Made by a program: the position numbers and the translations under genes. Below are positions 5,160-6,677 of a stretch of DNA of 6,677 nucleotides, one piece after another (position 1 is the stretch's first letter; every line of letters starts with the position of its first letter). The notes under the pieces were generated by a model. The model saw only the letters and a program-made list of their open reading frames with translations, did not search any database and was not told the DNA's origin. The stretch covers positions 1-6,677 of the forward strand of contig JAEYWQ010000238.1 of assembly GCA_023428885.1 (NCBI GenBank), written 5' to 3'. The stretch comes from Bacillota bacterium (GTDB taxonomy: Bacteria; Bacillota; Clostridia; Lachnospirales; Lachnospiraceae).

Positions 5160-6578
5160 ATGAAATTTAAGAAATTTTTATCACTCACTATGGTAGCAGT
5201 TCTTACCTTATCACTGGTTGGCTGTGGTTCTAAAGATGAGAAAAAAGATGAAGCAGCAGTATCAAAAAAAGTAGAGGACATGGATCTAGAAAAGCTGAAA
5301 GGTACTACTGTATCTGTCTATACTCATAGCGGTAACCGTGTTTTGGGTGAGGAAAAGAAAGATGAGGCTGGTAATACTTACCGTGATGAAAGCTCAGCTT
5401 ACTTAAAGTTTTTAGCTGACAGATTTACAGAGAAGTATGGTATTAAAGTAGAACTTAATGTTATCACCAATGAAGATGAGTTAAGACCATTATTCCAAGT
5501 AAAAGATTCTAGTGTTGATGTATTTACATCACCAAACTGGAGCCTTGAGGAATGGAAGAATTATTCCGAAGCATATTGCACGGTAGAAGAAGCAGCTGAA
5601 ATTTATGGTGAATATGCATATTCTATGCCAGCAGTAGATGGTATTGTATATAGTATCATGCCAGCAAAAGCTTACAATCAGGCTGTATGCTATAATGAAG
5701 AAGTAATCAAAGCAGCAGGATATAATGAGATTCCAGCTACTTTAGATGAGTTTAACAAGATGTGTGAAGCAATTAAAGCAAACGGTGTTACGCCAATTTC
5801 TATCCATAGAGTTGAGAACTGGCCTTTAGCTACTGTTCAAGACTTTGCAACTTATGTTGCTGGCGATTCCAGTGTATTCCCAAGCATGTTAAAGACTGAG
5901 AACCCATTTAACCCAGATGCTCCATTTGGTAAAACAATAAAGATGTATACTGACTGGAAGGCAAGAGCTTTCTTTGAGCAGGATCAATATACAGATTTCG
6001 GTGTAGCTATGGATAGCGTAGCTTATGGTAGAGCAGCAATGATGTTATTTGGTTCATGGGTAGTTCCACAGATTCAAGGACGTGTTCCAGCAGGTAAAGA
6101 TCCAGCTATTATCAAATTCGCTCCAGCTCCTGATTTCGGTGCAGGTAGATATGTTCAGGCAGCTCCTGCTGATAACTATGCAATTAGCAAATTCTCAGAT
6201 AACAAAGATGCAGCAAGATTATTCATCGAGTTCATCGCTGACGACGCTCAATATATAGCAGACTGTGGATTTATTGCTAACAAGAAGGGTGTAGAGCCAA
6301 TTGTTCCAGAATTATATTCTATCATCGATGAGATGGTTGAAGCTGGTACTTGCAAGACTTTAATGGTTCCTGCAAATGACGAGAACTTCAATGCAAACCA
6401 GGAAGTTTTAACAGAAGCTGGTTTATGGGCTGATTACAAATATGTAGGTTTATTATATGATAGCCTTGATATCACAAAGCCAGATGACTGGTCAGCATAT
6501 GATAAGCAAGTAGAAGTTCAAAATAAGGCTTATGCTCAATATAAAGAAGAATTGGGCCTTAAGTGGGTAGATAAATAA
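5160..6578 (+). CDS. Carbohydrate ABC transporter solute-binding lipoprotein (family 1, CUT1 type)
   Basis: The 472-residue protein is the extracellular receptor of a sugar ABC importer. Residues 1-21 are a lipoprotein signal (MKFKKF, a hydrophobic core, then LVGC) with Cys22 as the lipid-modified residue that anchors it outside the membrane. A charged Lys/Asp/Glu tether follows to about residue 45, then the two-lobed binding fold. Visible family features include a first strand with VSVYTHSG, the FTEKYGIKVELNV element, DVFTSPN, the NEEVIKAAGYNEIPATLDEFNKMCEAIK segment (typical of family 1 sugar-binding proteins, where the protein describes how to split the substrate lobes), GRAAMMLFGSWVVPQI, and the DAARLFIEFIADDAQY region near the end. 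Codon choice looks strongly biased, which suits an abundant protein. A hairpin and a start codon follow, as expected ahead of permease genes. The ligand is unknown; the adjacent beta-mannosidase suggests a mannose-containing oligosaccharide. Confidence 0.88.
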   Translation: MKFKKFLSLTMVAVLTLSLVGCGSKDEKKDEAAVSKKVEDMDLEKLKGTTVSVYTHSGNRVLGEEKKDEAGNTYRDESSAYLKFLADRFTEKYGIKVELNVITNEDELRPLFQVKDSSVDVFTSPNWSLEEWKNYSEAYCTVEEAAEIYGEYAYSMPAVDGIVYSIMPAKAYNQAVCYNEEVIKAAGYNEIPATLDEFNKMCEAIKANGVTPISIHRVENWPLATVQDFATYVAGDSSVFPSMLKTENPFNPDAPFGKTIKMYTDWKARAFFEQDQYTDFGVAMDSVAYGRAAMMLFGSWVVPQIQGRVPAGKDPAIIKFAPAPDFGAGRYVQAAPADNYAISKFSDNKDAARLFIEFIADDAQYIADCGFIANKKGVEPIVPELYSIIDEMVEAGTCKTLMVPANDENFNANQEVLTEAGLWADYKYVGLLYDSLDITKPDDWSAYDKQVEVQNKAYAQYKEELGLKWVDK

Positions 6579-6597
6579 GAATAGTATTGCATTAAGT

Positions 6598-6623
6598 AGT
6601 GCCTCTTCTTATGAAGGGGCACT
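6598..6623 (+). other. Hairpin without T tract between binding-protein and next gene
   Basis: AGTGCCTCTT (6598-6607) pairs with AAGGGGCACT (6614-6623) over 10 positions, including one G-U pair, around a 6-base loop. The bases that follow (CATTGTTATG) are not a T tract, so full termination is unlikely. Such intergenic stems in ABC sugar operons often protect the binding-protein mRNA or reduce read-through, giving more receptor than permease. Structure is seen; the role is inferred. Confidence 0.65.
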
Positions 6624-6665
6624 CATTGTTATGATTCTGTATGCCTATAGTTAGGAGAAGTAAAC

Positions 6666-6677
6666 ATGAAAAAAACA
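6666..6677 (+). CDS. Start of a downstream gene, probably an ABC permease (partial)
   Basis: Only ATG and three codons (M-K-K-T) are inside the window. AGGAG at 6653-6657, eight bases upstream, makes the start credible; the TTAGGAGAAG context is the same as that before the beta-mannosidase gene. Binding-protein genes of this type are normally followed by two membrane permease genes, so a permease is likely, but nothing in four codons proves it. Confidence 0.5.

Overview
The window looks like chromosomal DNA of a low-GC Firmicute, most likely a plant- or glycan-fermenting member of the Lachnospiraceae (Lachnoclostridium/Clostridium type). This rests on the AT-rich sequence, strong AGGAGG-type ribosome binding sites, intrinsic terminators with T tracts, a lipoprotein sugar-binding protein and a cytoplasmic beta-mannosidase. 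The organism is inferred from gene content and style, not from a database match. All genes that can be supported lie on the + strand.

Layout. Positions 3-104 hold the last 33 codons of a membrane protein, probably a transporter. Next comes a 283-bp hairpin-forming repeat (85-367) that looks like a non-autonomous mobile element; a further partial copy of its end lies at 387-434. An L-fucose mutarotase gene (fucU, 452-877) follows and ends at a good intrinsic terminator. A secreted CAP-domain (SCP/PR1, YkwD-like) protein (1067-1912) has its own terminator. A GH2 beta-mannosidase (2161-4794) sits between an extended -10 promoter and a third terminator. After a 365-bp AT-rich gap comes a lipoprotein solute-binding protein of a carbohydrate ABC transporter (5160-6578). 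A hairpin without a T tract separates it from the first four codons of a downstream gene, probably a permease.

How the genes may work together. The solute-binding protein and the (mostly unseen) permeases probably import an oligosaccharide. The neighbouring beta-mannosidase has no signal peptide and would cleave beta-mannosides in the cytoplasm. The fucose mutarotase, with a probable sugar transporter upstream, would feed L-fucose catabolism. The CAP protein is a separate exported surface or wall-associated unit of unknown function. Terminators after each of the first three complete genes mean these are separate transcription units, so the sugar link between them is by neighbourhood only.

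The most unusual structure is the repeat between the transporter end and fucU. It has 14-bp perfect terminal inverted repeats, long imperfect arms, a two-hairpin centre and an extra directly repeated end. Its left tip even encodes the last residues of the upstream gene.
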